Shown here: piece after piece, positions 55,130-64,000 of the stretch
Layout of the letters: each line of letters opens with the position of its first letter
Position numbering within the stretch: position 1 is the stretch's first letter
DNA from: Vicinamibacterales bacterium
GTDB taxonomy: Bacteria > Acidobacteriota > Vicinamibacteria > Vicinamibacterales > Fen-181
Length of the DNA: 64,000 bases
Assembly (NCBI GenBank): GCA_036504215.1
Contig: DASXVO010000079.1
Span: 1 to 64,000 of the forward strand
Reading direction: 5' to 3'
Position numbers and translations under genes: made by a program
The notes under the pieces: generated by a model
What the model was told of the DNA's origin: nothing
Databases searched by the model: none
What the model saw: only the letters and a program-made list of their open reading frames with translations

Positions 55130-56182
55130 GTGAGCATCGAAGTGCGGGGCGTGACCAAGCGGTTTGGGTCATTCGTGGCGGTCGAACAGGTCGACCTCTG
55201 CATCGAGACCGGCGAACTCGTCGCGTTGCTCGGGCCGTCCGGGTCGGGGAAGACAACCCTCCTGCGGGTCATTGCAGGCCTGGAGATTCCCGACTGCGGA
55301 ACGATCCTGTTCGACGGCAAGAACTCGACCGATCGCCGCATCGCGGATCGCCGTGTCGGGTTCGTCTTCCAGCACTACGCGCTGTTCCGTCACATGACCG
55401 TCTTCGAGAACATTGCGTTCGGCCTGCGGGTTCGGCCGCGCGCACGCCGCCCTGGGCGCAGCGAAATCCAGGACCGCGTCCATCGGTTGCTGGAACTCGT
55501 GCAGCTTGGCGCGATGGCCGACCGTCTTCCGGCGCAGTTGTCCGGAGGACAGCGCCAGCGAGTTGCCCTGGCCCGTGCCCTGGCGGTCGAACCCCAGGTG
55601 TTGCTGCTCGACGAACCCTTCGGCGCGCTCGATGCCAAGGTGCGCAAGGAACTGCGCCGGTGGCTCCGCCGACTGCACGACGAACTGCACGTCACCAGCA
55701 TCTTCGTGACGCACGACCAGGAGGAGGCACTCGAGGCGGCAGACCGCGTCGTGGTGATGAACCAGGGACGCATCGAGCAGGTCGGGACGCCGCCGGACGT
55801 CTACGCCCATCCCGCCAGCCCGTTCGTCTACGATTTCCTCGGCGACGTGAACCTGTTCCGGGGGCGCGTCGAGAAGGGCAAGGCCTACATCGGGTCGCTC
55901 GAACTCGAGGCACCCAGCCAGGCGCACGAGGCGCGCATCGCCACGCTCTACATCCGGCCGCACCAGCTGGAGATCGATCTCGATGGTCACGGCGAGCGGC
56001 AGTTCCGTGCGCGGGTCGCGCACGTGAATCCGGCGGGGCCACTGGTGAAAGTCGATCTCGTCGCGGAGTGGGGCGACCCGGTGCGGGTCGAACTCTCACA
56101 GGAACGTTATGTGGCGTTGGCGCTGCAGCCTGGAGCCGACGTGTTCGTCCGGCCGAAGGACATGAGCCTCTTCACTGCCTGA
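55130..56182 (+). CDS. cysA: Sulfate/thiosulfate ABC transporter ATPase CysA
   Basis: Powers sulfate import. 350 residues: Walker [11 protein letters not shown]-loop VFQHYALF, signature [15 protein letters not shown], Walker [14 protein letters not shown]-loop [11 protein letters not shown], then a C-terminal TOBE-type regulatory domain (about 240-350; [19 protein letters not shown]). GTG 55130 ([14 protein letters not shown]) is preferred because GGGAG precedes it and the family starts MSI; ATG 55103 would add nine residues. The 3' end overlaps the convergent PBP gene by 11 bases. Confidence 0.95.
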   Translation: MSIEVRGVTKRFGSFVAVEQVDLCIETGELVALLGPSGSGKTTLLRVIAGLEIPDCGTILFDGKNSTDRRIADRRVGFVFQHYALFRHMTVFENIAFGLRVRPRARRPGRSEIQDRVHRLLELVQLGAMADRLPAQLSGGQRQRVALARALAVEPQVLLLDEPFGALDAKVRKELRRWLRRLHDELHVTSIFVTHDQEEALEAADRVVVMNQGRIEQVGTPPDVYAHPASPFVYDFLGDVNLFRGRVEKGKAYIGSLELEAPSQAHEARIATLYIRPHQLEIDLDGHGERQFRARVAHVNPAGPLVKVDLVAEWGDPVRVELSQERYVALALQPGADVFVRPKDMSLFTA

Positions 56183-58514
56183 GGCCGCCGGGCTGCGTTC
56201 CGGCAATGAACGCTTCGCTGATCCCGCCCGGCGAATCGCCGGCCAGGGGCTGGCCGGTCGCGCGATCCACGTTGACGAAGACGATGTTGCCAGGCGCCTC
56301 GAACGTGGGTGGATTCTGCCGGTCGCACCGCTTGTCGATGTAGTCCTTCATGAAGTCCATCCAGACGGGCAACGCCGCCATGGCGCCCGTCTCGGCCGGT
56401 CCCAGCGGCTTCTTGTCGTCGTAGCCCACCCAGACGCCCACGGTGAGGTTCGGATCGAATCCCGTGAACCACGCGTCGGTGAAATCGTTGGTCGTGCCCG
56501 TCTTGCCGCCGAGCGGCCAGGCCAGTGCCGCCGCCGCCGCGCCGGTCCCGCGCTGGACGACGCCCCGCATGAGGCTCGTCATCACATACGCCGTGTCCGC
56601 ACGGATCGCCTCACGCGGTTGCGGGCGATTCTCCTCGAGCAGGTTCCCCTCGCGATCGACGATCTTGAGAATCTGATAGGGCTTCATCAGGACGCCCTGG
56701 TTGGGGAAGACCGAGTACGCCGCCGTCGTCTCCAGCAGGCTCGCCTCCGCCGCGCCGAGGGCGAGCGAGAGATACGGTTCCATCGGCCCCTGGAATCCGA
56801 ACCGCCGGGCGTATTCGATGACGTGCTTCGGCCCGATCTGCTCCATGGTTCGCACGGCCGGGACGTTGCGTGACTGCTCGAGCGCCCGTCGCAACGGGAT
56901 GGCGCCCTCGTACTTGCCGTCGTAGTCGCGGGGCGAGTACGGCGGCTGGCCCGGACCGGCGGAGTAGCTCACCGGCGTGTCGTAGAGAATCGTGGTCGGC
57001 GTGAATCCCCGGTCGATTGCCGCCGTGTAGACAATCGGCTTGAATCCAGATCCCATCTGTCGGTACGCCTGCGTCGCGCGATTGAACTTGCTGCGGCTGA
57101 AGCTCAGGCCGCCGACCATCGCCCTGATCTGTCCGGTCCTGTTGTCGATCGCGAGCACCGCTCCATCCACGACCGGCGTCTGTTCCAGCGAGACGGACAG
57201 CGCGGCGGTCGCGTCGTCGATCTTCGTGATGCGCACCTCGATCAGGTCGCCAGGCGTGAACAAGTCGATGGCGGACGTGCGGCCGGTCCACGCCAGGCCC
57301 TCCTTGCCCAGATCGGCGACGTATCGACCGACTCGGACACGAACCGCACCGAACGGCACGGGCCGGCTGGCGAGCGGGACGACTGCCCCCCCGGGCCTTG
57401 CGGCCGGCCCGACCTTCTTCGCCGCCCCCGTCCCGACGGATACGACGACGGCGGGAACGACCTGGTCCACGGCGAAGGGCCGATCCCAGCGGTCGTCGCG
57501 ATACTGCTCGACCGTCCGCCCTTCGTGCAGCAGGTTCCGCCGGGCTTTGCGCACGCCGCGCCGCTTGTCGAGCTTGCGCAGGCCGTTGTCGAGCGCCCGG
57601 TTGGCAGCGATTTGCAGATCGACATCGAGCGACGTGTAGACGGCGAGACCGTTTTCGTAGAGCTGCTTGGCGCCGTATCTCCGCTCGAGGTGCTTTCGGA
57701 CCTCCTCGACGAAGAAGGGGGCGATTGATTCCTCCTGCGCCGGCTGCCCCCGCAGTTCGATCGGCTTCCGCTCTGCCGCGGCCGCCGCGGCCGTTGTGAG
57801 ATAGCCCTCTTCCGCCATCCGATCGAGCACGTAGTTGCGGCGGCGCAGCGCCCGGCGCATGTCCACGAACGGGCTCTGCCGCTCGGGCGTCTGGATGATG
57901 CCCGCGATGAGCGCCGCCTCCTCGACCGTCAGGTCCTTCGATCGCCTGTTGAAGTAGAGCCGCGCCGCCGCCTCCACGCCATAGGCGCCGTGACCGAAGT
58001 AGATCTGGTTGCAGTAGAGGGTGAAGATCTCCGGTTTCGTGTACCGCCTCTCGATCTGAATCGCGAGGAGCGCCTCCTTGATCTTGCGCTCCCACGTCTT
58101 CTCGTCGGTGAGGAACAACTTGCGCGCCAGTTGCTGGGTCAGGGTGCTCGCACCGGCCAGACGGCGCTTGAAGACGTCCTCGGCGGCCGTGATCACGATG
58201 CGTGAGACGCTGATGCCGAAGTGACGGTCGAAATCGGCGTCCTCGGCCGAGATGATGGCCTGGCGCAGCCGTGGCGAGATGTCCTCGTATTTCACGACGA
58301 CGCGCCGCTCGGTGGCAAACTCGCCGATGACCTGCCCGTTCGAGGCGTAAACCCGCGTGATGGTGTTGGGCGCGTAGTCGTCCAGCGCTGAGATGCGCGG
58401 GAGGTCTCCCGCATAGGCGAACAGCACGCCGGTGACGCTCCCGAGCACGGCCGCCAGCACGAACAACGCCACCAGGCCGGCGTGACGGGCAACGCGAATG
58501 ACAACGTGGGCCAC
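56172..58514 (-). CDS. Class A penicillin-binding protein (PBP1A type)
   Basis: Bifunctional peptidoglycan polymerase and cross-linker, 780 residues. A cytoplasmic tail and one membrane helix (about 10-32) precede the GT51 transglycosylase domain, with [13 protein letters not shown] (catalytic Glu), [15 protein letters not shown] and [13 protein letters not shown]. An OB-like insert (about 330-440) leads to the transpeptidase domain with the active serine in [12 protein letters not shown] (SxxK), SRN in [10 protein letters not shown] and KTGTTN. GTG start. The C-terminus ends shortly after the KTG box, so no long tail domain is present. Confidence 0.95.
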   Translation of the reverse strand: MAHVVIRVARHAGLVALFVLAAVLGSVTGVLFAYAGDLPRISALDDYAPNTITRVYASNGQVIGEFATERRVVVKYEDISPRLRQAIISAEDADFDRHFGISVSRIVITAAEDVFKRRLAGASTLTQQLARKLFLTDEKTWERKIKEALLAIQIERRYTKPEIFTLYCNQIYFGHGAYGVEAAARLYFNRRSKDLTVEEAALIAGIIQTPERQSPFVDMRRALRRRNYVLDRMAEEGYLTTAAAAAAERKPIELRGQPAQEESIAPFFVEEVRKHLERRYGAKQLYENGLAVYTSLDVDLQIAANRALDNGLRKLDKRRGVRKARRNLLHEGRTVEQYRDDRWDRPFAVDQVVPAVVVSVGTGAAKKVGPAARPGGAVVPLASRPVPFGAVRVRVGRYVADLGKEGLAWTGRTSAIDLFTPGDLIEVRITKIDDATAALSVSLEQTPVVDGAVLAIDNRTGQIRAMVGGLSFSRSKFNRATQAYRQMGSGFKPIVYTAAIDRGFTPTTILYDTPVSYSAGPGQPPYSPRDYDGKYEGAIPLRRALEQSRNVPAVRTMEQIGPKHVIEYARRFGFQGPMEPYLSLALGAAEASLLETTAAYSVFPNQGVLMKPYQILKIVDREGNLLEENRPQPREAIRADTAYVMTSLMRGVVQRGTGAAAAALAWPLGGKTGTTNDFTDAWFTGFDPNLTVGVWVGYDDKKPLGPAETGAMAALPVWMDFMKDYIDKRCDRQNPPTFEAPGNIVFVNVDRATGQPLAGDSPGGISEAFIAGTQPGGLRQ

Positions 58515-58758
58515 AGGGGCATTCTACAAGGAGTCAGGAGCCAGGGGCCAGGTGTCAGTGGACAGCACTGAGAGGTGAGAGTCGAGAACCGAGAATTGGA
58601 AACCGAGAAATGACAAGCGGGGAGTGGGATGTGAGAACCACGACGCGAGCGGGCTTGATTGACAATCAGACGCTCATATTTCATAATGGCAACAGCCTAA
58701 GGGCTCTAGTGAGCCTGTCTGTTCTGCGGCGTCGTGAATGCTGCTGAGGTAGAGGGAT
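58515..58758. other. dnaK upstream region
   Basis: 244 bases between the divergent PBP and dnaK starts. The left half (58530-58640) is low-complexity, with repeated GGAGCCAGG and GAGAACCGAGAA-like words. The right half carries the dnaK promoter and a small hairpin GGCTC (58702-58706), TAGT loop, GAGCC (58711-58715) in the dnaK leader. Confidence 0.6.
58656..58687 (+). promoter_or_regulatory. dnaK promoter with overlapping inverted repeat
   Basis: TTGACA (58659-58664), 17-bp spacer, CATAAT (58682-58687): a near-perfect sigma-70 promoter, transcription start about 58694. A perfect inverted repeat TGATT (58656-58660), GAC, AATCA (58664-58668) overlaps the -35 and may bind a repressor, possibly the HspR encoded downstream, although it does not match the HAIR consensus. 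Confidence 0.7.
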
Positions 58759-60699
<1,941 letters not shown>

Positions 60700-60735
60700 A
60701 CCGCATCCAGGCAGGCCGGGCCCGCCCGGTACATC

Positions 60736-61887
60736 ATGGCGATGGACCTGTATCAGATTCTCGGGGTGGCGCGTGGCGCCCACGTCTCCGACATCCGCCG
60801 GGCGTACCGGCGCCTGGCGCGGAGATATCATCCGGGCGTCAATCCAGGTGACCGCGAGGCGCAGGCCCGCTACGGTCAGATTTCGCTCGCTTTCGAGACG
60901 TTGAACGACCCGGAGCGTCGTCGGGCGTATGATGCCGGCGCCGAGGCTGGTCCGGCGGCGGGTGAGACCTTTTCCTTCGGCTTCGAGGGGTTCGATTTCT
61001 CGGTCGCCGTGCCCTCGGAGCACCAGGCGTCCACCTTCGGTGATCTGTTTGCCGGCGTGCTGGCCCGCGCGGCCGGGGGCTCGACTGGCAGTGGAACGCC
61101 CGAGGCGGGTGCTGATCTGCACGTGGCCGCGACGGTGTCGTTCGGCGAGGCGCTGCGCGGCACGGACTGCTACGTGCCCATGACGCGCCACGTCCCGTGT
61201 CGGACGTGCACGGGAACCGGGGCGCTGGGCGTGGACCCGATGGTCTGCAGCGTGTGCCAGGGGCGGGGGCAGGTGCGTTCGGCACGCGGACACATGGTGT
61301 TCGTCAAACGCTGCGACACGTGCCAGGGGCGCGGGCAATTGTCCCAGGTCGTGTGCCGTACGTGTCACGGCCAGGGCGTCGAGGCCAGGGCCGAATCGGG
61401 TCCGGTTCGGCTGCCTGCGGGGTTGTCGGACGGTGACCAGGTGCGGCTCGCGGCGCTGGGACACTGCGGGCGCCAGGGCGGACGGCCCGGCGACCTCGTG
61501 ATCACTGTTCACGTCACGCCGCACCCGCTGTTCCGCCGCGAGGGCAACGACCTGCACGTTGTCGTGCCCGTGGCGGTGCACGAGGCGGCGCTCGGGGCGA
61601 AGATCGAGATCCCGACGGTGGACGGTTCGGTGCGGCTGCGAGTCCCGCCCGGGACGCCGTCGGGACAACGCTTGCGAGTCAGAGCGCGCGGCGCGCCTTC
61701 GATCAGGACAGGTGGGCGCGGAGACCTGATTGTCGAGATTCGCGTCGTGTTGCCGCCACTGCTCGACGAACGGTCGAAGGAGTTGCTCCGGGAGTTCGGA
61801 CAGATCAACGGTGAGAACGTGCGGCAGGGCCTGTGGGATTCGGTTAACGAGCGGGTGAGTGCCAATGGTGACCAAGAGGGCCGGTAA
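60736..61887 (+). CDS. DnaJ-family co-chaperone with HPG instead of HPD
   Basis: A 383-residue type I Hsp40: J-domain (about 1-70), Gly/Phe-rich stretch, zinc-binding domain with four CxxCxGxG-type repeats (CRTCTGTGAL, CSVCQGRGQV, CDTCQGRGQL, CRTCHGQGVE) and C-terminal substrate-binding domains. The J-domain loop reads RYHPGVNPGD: the aspartate of the universal HPD motif, needed to stimulate Hsp70 ATPase, is glycine (codon GGC). It starts 36 bases after dnaK and overlaps hspR by 23 bases. ATG 60742 is an alternative start. Confidence 0.93.
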   Translation: MAMDLYQILGVARGAHVSDIRRAYRRLARRYHPGVNPGDREAQARYGQISLAFETLNDPERRRAYDAGAEAGPAAGETFSFGFEGFDFSVAVPSEHQASTFGDLFAGVLARAAGGSTGSGTPEAGADLHVAATVSFGEALRGTDCYVPMTRHVPCRTCTGTGALGVDPMVCSVCQGRGQVRSARGHMVFVKRCDTCQGRGQLSQVVCRTCHGQGVEARAESGPVRLPAGLSDGDQVRLAALGHCGRQGGRPGDLVITVHVTPHPLFRREGNDLHVVVPVAVHEAALGAKIEIPTVDGSVRLRVPPGTPSGQRLRVRARGAPSIRTGGRGDLIVEIRVVLPPLLDERSKELLREFGQINGENVRQGLWDSVNERVSANGDQEGR

Positions 61888-62350
61888 GGCCTATTACATG
61901 ATCAGCGCCGTGGCGCAGAAGTTCAATATCCACCCGCAGACCCTCCGATTGTACGAGCGCGAGGGGCTCCTGAAGCCTTCGCGCACCGAGGGAAACACGC
62001 GCCTCTATTCCGACGAGGATCTCGAGCAGCTCGAGACCATCCTGTCGCTCACACGGGATCTCGGTGTGAACCTGGCGGGCGTCGAGATCATCCTCAACAT
62101 GCGGCGAAAGATCGAGCGGATGCAGCACGAGGTCAACGAGTTCATGGAGTACGTCAAGCACGAACTCGCGCGGGGCCTCGATGACTGGGAGCAGCGGCTG
62201 AACACCGCCCTGGTGAAGTCGTCGCCGACCGACCTCGTCAGGGCGTCGGCGCCAGCGCCCCGCCCCGTGCCGGCCGGCGCTGCGTCGAGGCCGGGTGGCG
62301 CGGTTCCGGCCGCGGTTGCGGCGGCCGACGGGCGTCCCCGCGGAGTATGA
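61865..62350 (+). CDS. hspR: HspR-like MerR-family heat-shock repressor
   Basis: A 161-residue MerR-type regulator. N-terminal HTH (YMISAVAQKFNIHPQTLRLYEREGLL, NTRLYSDEDLEQL) then a coiled-coil dimerisation helix (ILNMRRKIERMQHEVNEFMEY) and a Pro/Ala-rich tail. In Streptomyces, HspR represses the dnaK operon using DnaK as co-repressor; the location here suggests the same. ATG 61865 lies inside the dnaJ 3' end; GTG 61859 is an alternative. No canonical HAIR element (CTTGAGT-N7-ACTCAAG) was found upstream of dnaK. Confidence 0.9.
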   Translation: MVTKRAGKAYYMISAVAQKFNIHPQTLRLYEREGLLKPSRTEGNTRLYSDEDLEQLETILSLTRDLGVNLAGVEIILNMRRKIERMQHEVNEFMEYVKHELARGLDDWEQRLNTALVKSSPTDLVRASAPAPRPVPAGAASRPGGAVPAAVAAADGRPRGV

Positions 62351-62357
62351 TGAACTG

Positions 62358-63218
62358 GTGAGCCCGCCACGCGACGACACCTCCGAGGCCGTCACGCTTC
62401 AAGCGTATCTCCAGGAGATCGCCAAGATCCCCCGCCTGAGCCCGGAAGAGGAACGCGAACTGGCTGTTCGGATTACACGCAGCCAGGACGAAGAGGCGCT
62501 GAAGCGACTGGTCGAGACCAACCTCCGATTCGTCGTCTCCTACGCGAAGCGGTACCGCGGGCTGGGCGTGTCGTTCCTCGACCTGATCCACGAAGGGAAT
62601 CTGGGCCTGCTCGAGGCCGCCAGGCGATTCGACGCCGAGCGGCACGTCAAGTTCATCACGTACGCCGTCTGGTGGATCCGGCAGGCGATCATGCACGCGC
62701 TGTCGGATCAGCGCCGCGTCTTCGCGTTGCCCACGAAGCTGTCGGCCGTGGCCAGCCGCTACGGCCGCGAAGTAGCCGACCTCACCGCCCGGCTCGACCA
62801 CGTCCCGTCCTCGGAGGAAATCGCCGAGGACCTGGACATCTCGGCGGCCGAAGCCGAGGCGCTGCAGTACGTGTCGGGCACGGACGTCTCGCTCAGCGAT
62901 CCGGTCACTCACGACGAGGAGGATGGCCGGGAGCTTGGTGAGACGCTGCCGCAGACGAGCGTGCCCGCGGCCGAGGTGGAACTGCTCCACGAAGCGCTGC
63001 TGTCGCAGCTCAAGGCCGCGCTGTCCGAGTTGGCGCCGAAGGAGCGCGCGGTGATGGAGCTCCGATTCGGTCTGGATGGATCGGATCCGAAGACGCTGCA
63101 GGAGATCGGCGACCGCCTCGGCTTGTCTCGCGAGCGGGTTCGGCAGATCGAATCCCGCGCGAAGGAGAAGCTGCGGCGTGGCCGCCGATCCGACGAACTC
63201 CGCTCGCATCTGAACTGA
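62358..63218 (+). CDS. RpoD/SigA-family sigma factor lacking region 1.1
   Basis: A sigma-70-type factor of about 286 residues: region 1.2 (LQAYLQEIAKIPRLSPEEERE), 2.1-2.4 (NLRFVVSYAKRYRGLGVSFLDLI, VKFITYAVWWIRQAIMHAL), region 3 (VADLTARLDHVPSSEEIAEDL) and region 4 with the -35-binding HTH (LQEIGDRLGLSRERVRQIESRA). The short form and placement directly after hspR point to an alternative, possibly heat-shock, sigma factor rather than the primary one. Start uncertain: GTG 62358 (7 bases after the hspR stop) or GTG 62295 (GAGG upstream, overlapping hspR). Confidence 0.92.
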   Translation: MSPPRDDTSEAVTLQAYLQEIAKIPRLSPEEERELAVRITRSQDEEALKRLVETNLRFVVSYAKRYRGLGVSFLDLIHEGNLGLLEAARRFDAERHVKFITYAVWWIRQAIMHALSDQRRVFALPTKLSAVASRYGREVADLTARLDHVPSSEEIAEDLDISAAEAEALQYVSGTDVSLSDPVTHDEEDGRELGETLPQTSVPAAEVELLHEALLSQLKAALSELAPKERAVMELRFGLDGSDPKTLQEIGDRLGLSRERVRQIESRAKEKLRRGRRSDELRSHLN

Positions 63219-63284
63219 GGCGCGCCATGCGCGGCCCAGAATCCTGATCCCCTCGTCGCGTCTCTCTGTCACAATACACGGACG

Positions 63285-64000
63285 ATGCCCTGCGCGATCT
63301 GTGACGATACGCGATGGACGGTGGTCGAGCGCGATGGCGTGCGTCGTGCGGTCCGGTGCCAATGCTGGCGGGAGTCGATGACGACGCGCTTGATGAACGA
63401 CGCGCGGATCCCACGCCGGTATCAGCACTGCTCGCTCGACAATTTCGTCGTCTACCCCAACGAGAAGCTCCAGAAGGCCGTGGCCCACGCCCGCCGGTTC
63501 GCCGAGGCCTTTCCGGTGGCGGCCAAGGGACTGTTCCTGATAGGCCCGCCTGGAATCGGCAAGAGCCACCTCGCCGTGGCCGTGCTGAAGCAGGTGATTG
63601 CCACGCGCGGCGCTCGCGGCATCTTCTACGACGTTCGCGAGCTGCTCAAGCTGATTCGCAGCACCTACAACCCCGTGGTCCGCACGACCGAGATCGAAGT
63701 TCTGCGTCCGGTGATGGAGGCGGAACTCCTCGTGCTCGACGACATCGGAGCCGAGAAGACGTCGGAGTGGGTGGAGGAGACGATGAATCTCATCGTCAAC
63801 ACCCGGTACAACGAGCGGCGCCTGACGATCTTCACGTCGAACTACGGGCAGGAGCAAGACCGCGAAGACCCGGATTCGCTCTTCGTTCGTGTCGGCTTCA
63901 GGATGCACTCCCGCCTGCACGAGATGTGTGAGTTCGTCGACTTCATGGGGGCCGACTACCGGCAGCTTCCGCCCAACGGCGGCCCCGAAGATCTCCTCAC
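63285..64000 (+). CDS. DnaC/IstB-like AAA+ ATPase (3' end outside window)
   Basis: About 238 residues are visible. An N-terminal zinc-binding CxxC...CxC set (CAIC at 3-6, RCQCW at about 24-28) is followed by an AAA+ core with Walker A GPPGIGKSH (about 90-98), Walker B LLVLDDIGAEKT, sensor residues in FTSNYG and a SRLHEMCEFVDFMG arginine-finger region. These are typical of DnaC/DnaI helicase loaders and IstB. No insertion-sequence transposase or inverted repeats are nearby, so a chromosomal helicase loader is the better guess. ATG 63285 is preceded by no strong ribosome site. Confidence 0.85.
   Translation, partial: MPCAICDDTRWTVVERDGVRRAVRCQCWRESMTTRLMNDARIPRRYQHCSLDNFVVYPNEKLQKAVAHARRFAEAFPVAAKGLFLIGPPGIGKSHLAVAVLKQVIATRGARGIFYDVRELLKLIRSTYNPVVRTTEIEVLRPVMEAELLVLDDIGAEKTSEWVEETMNLIVNTRYNERRLTIFTSNYGQEQDREDPDSLFVRVGFRMHSRLHEMCEFVDFMGADYRQLPPNGGPEDLL

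Noticed and set aside
58515-58758. CIRCE or HAIR heat-shock operator before dnaK
   Set aside because: Neither TTAGCACTC-N9-GAGTGCTAA nor CTTGAGT-N7-ACTCAAG is present; only a shorter unrelated palindrome was found.
63285-64000. IstB-like ATPase as evidence of an IS21-type insertion sequence
   Set aside because: No istA transposase, inverted repeats or target duplication in view; DnaC-like helicase loader is at least as likely.

Overview
This 64 kb window is dense, GC-rich bacterial chromosome. Fifty-one protein-coding genes are called, two of them cut by the window edges. No tRNA, rRNA, CRISPR array, prophage or insertion sequence was seen. The gene content fits an Acidobacteriota-like soil or groundwater bacterium, possibly Vicinamibacteria: a TonB-dependent receptor with an N-terminal carboxypeptidase-like domain, DUF1549/DUF1553, DUF1501 and PPC-domain genes, a dnaK-dnaJ-hspR cluster, a split B12-dependent acyl-CoA mutase, and PEP/pyruvate-binding proteins. 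The lineage is an inference from gene content, not a proven placement.

Left part (1-13.2 kb): partial lipA, a UlaG-like metal hydrolase, a lipoprotein, an IclR regulator, then a ferredoxin-nuoB-nuoI redox cassette lacking the rest of complex I. Next come a TPR/double-retropepsin protease and a metallophosphoesterase. On the minus strand lie two large paralogous PEP-synthase-like proteins with no phosphohistidine domain, one of them a GAF / ATP-grasp / nucleotidyltransferase fusion, and upstream of them glutamate dehydrogenase. This pair is the strongest candidate for an undescribed biochemical system here.

Centre (13.5-43 kb): a YgjP-type peptidase; a minus-strand operon RidA - DAHP synthase - DUF1549/1553 - DUF1501 - PPC protein; a TonB receptor with a fused M1-M28-PDZ peptidase; a Gfo/Idh/MocA oxidoreductase; a two-subunit methylmalonyl-CoA-type mutase; a response regulator; valS-birA-coaX; a conserved hypothetical protein; an RNA methyltransferase; a PIG-V-like glycosyltransferase; a GATase; argS, whose coding sequence carries an in-frame 30-bp minisatellite; and mobA.

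Right part (43.8-64 kb): a run of plus-strand genes V4R - CsgG/TPR - NfeD - slipin - SPOR - lnt - prfB (with the classic programmed +1 frameshift). Then an Rrf2 regulator precedes a sulfate ABC transporter (sbp-cysT-cysW-cysA). A class A PBP is convergent with cysA. The heat-shock cluster dnaK-dnaJ-hspR-sigma follows, and a DnaC-like ATPase runs off the right edge. Two intergenic arrays built on the same 9-bp unit begin immediately after the stop codons of coaX and sbp.
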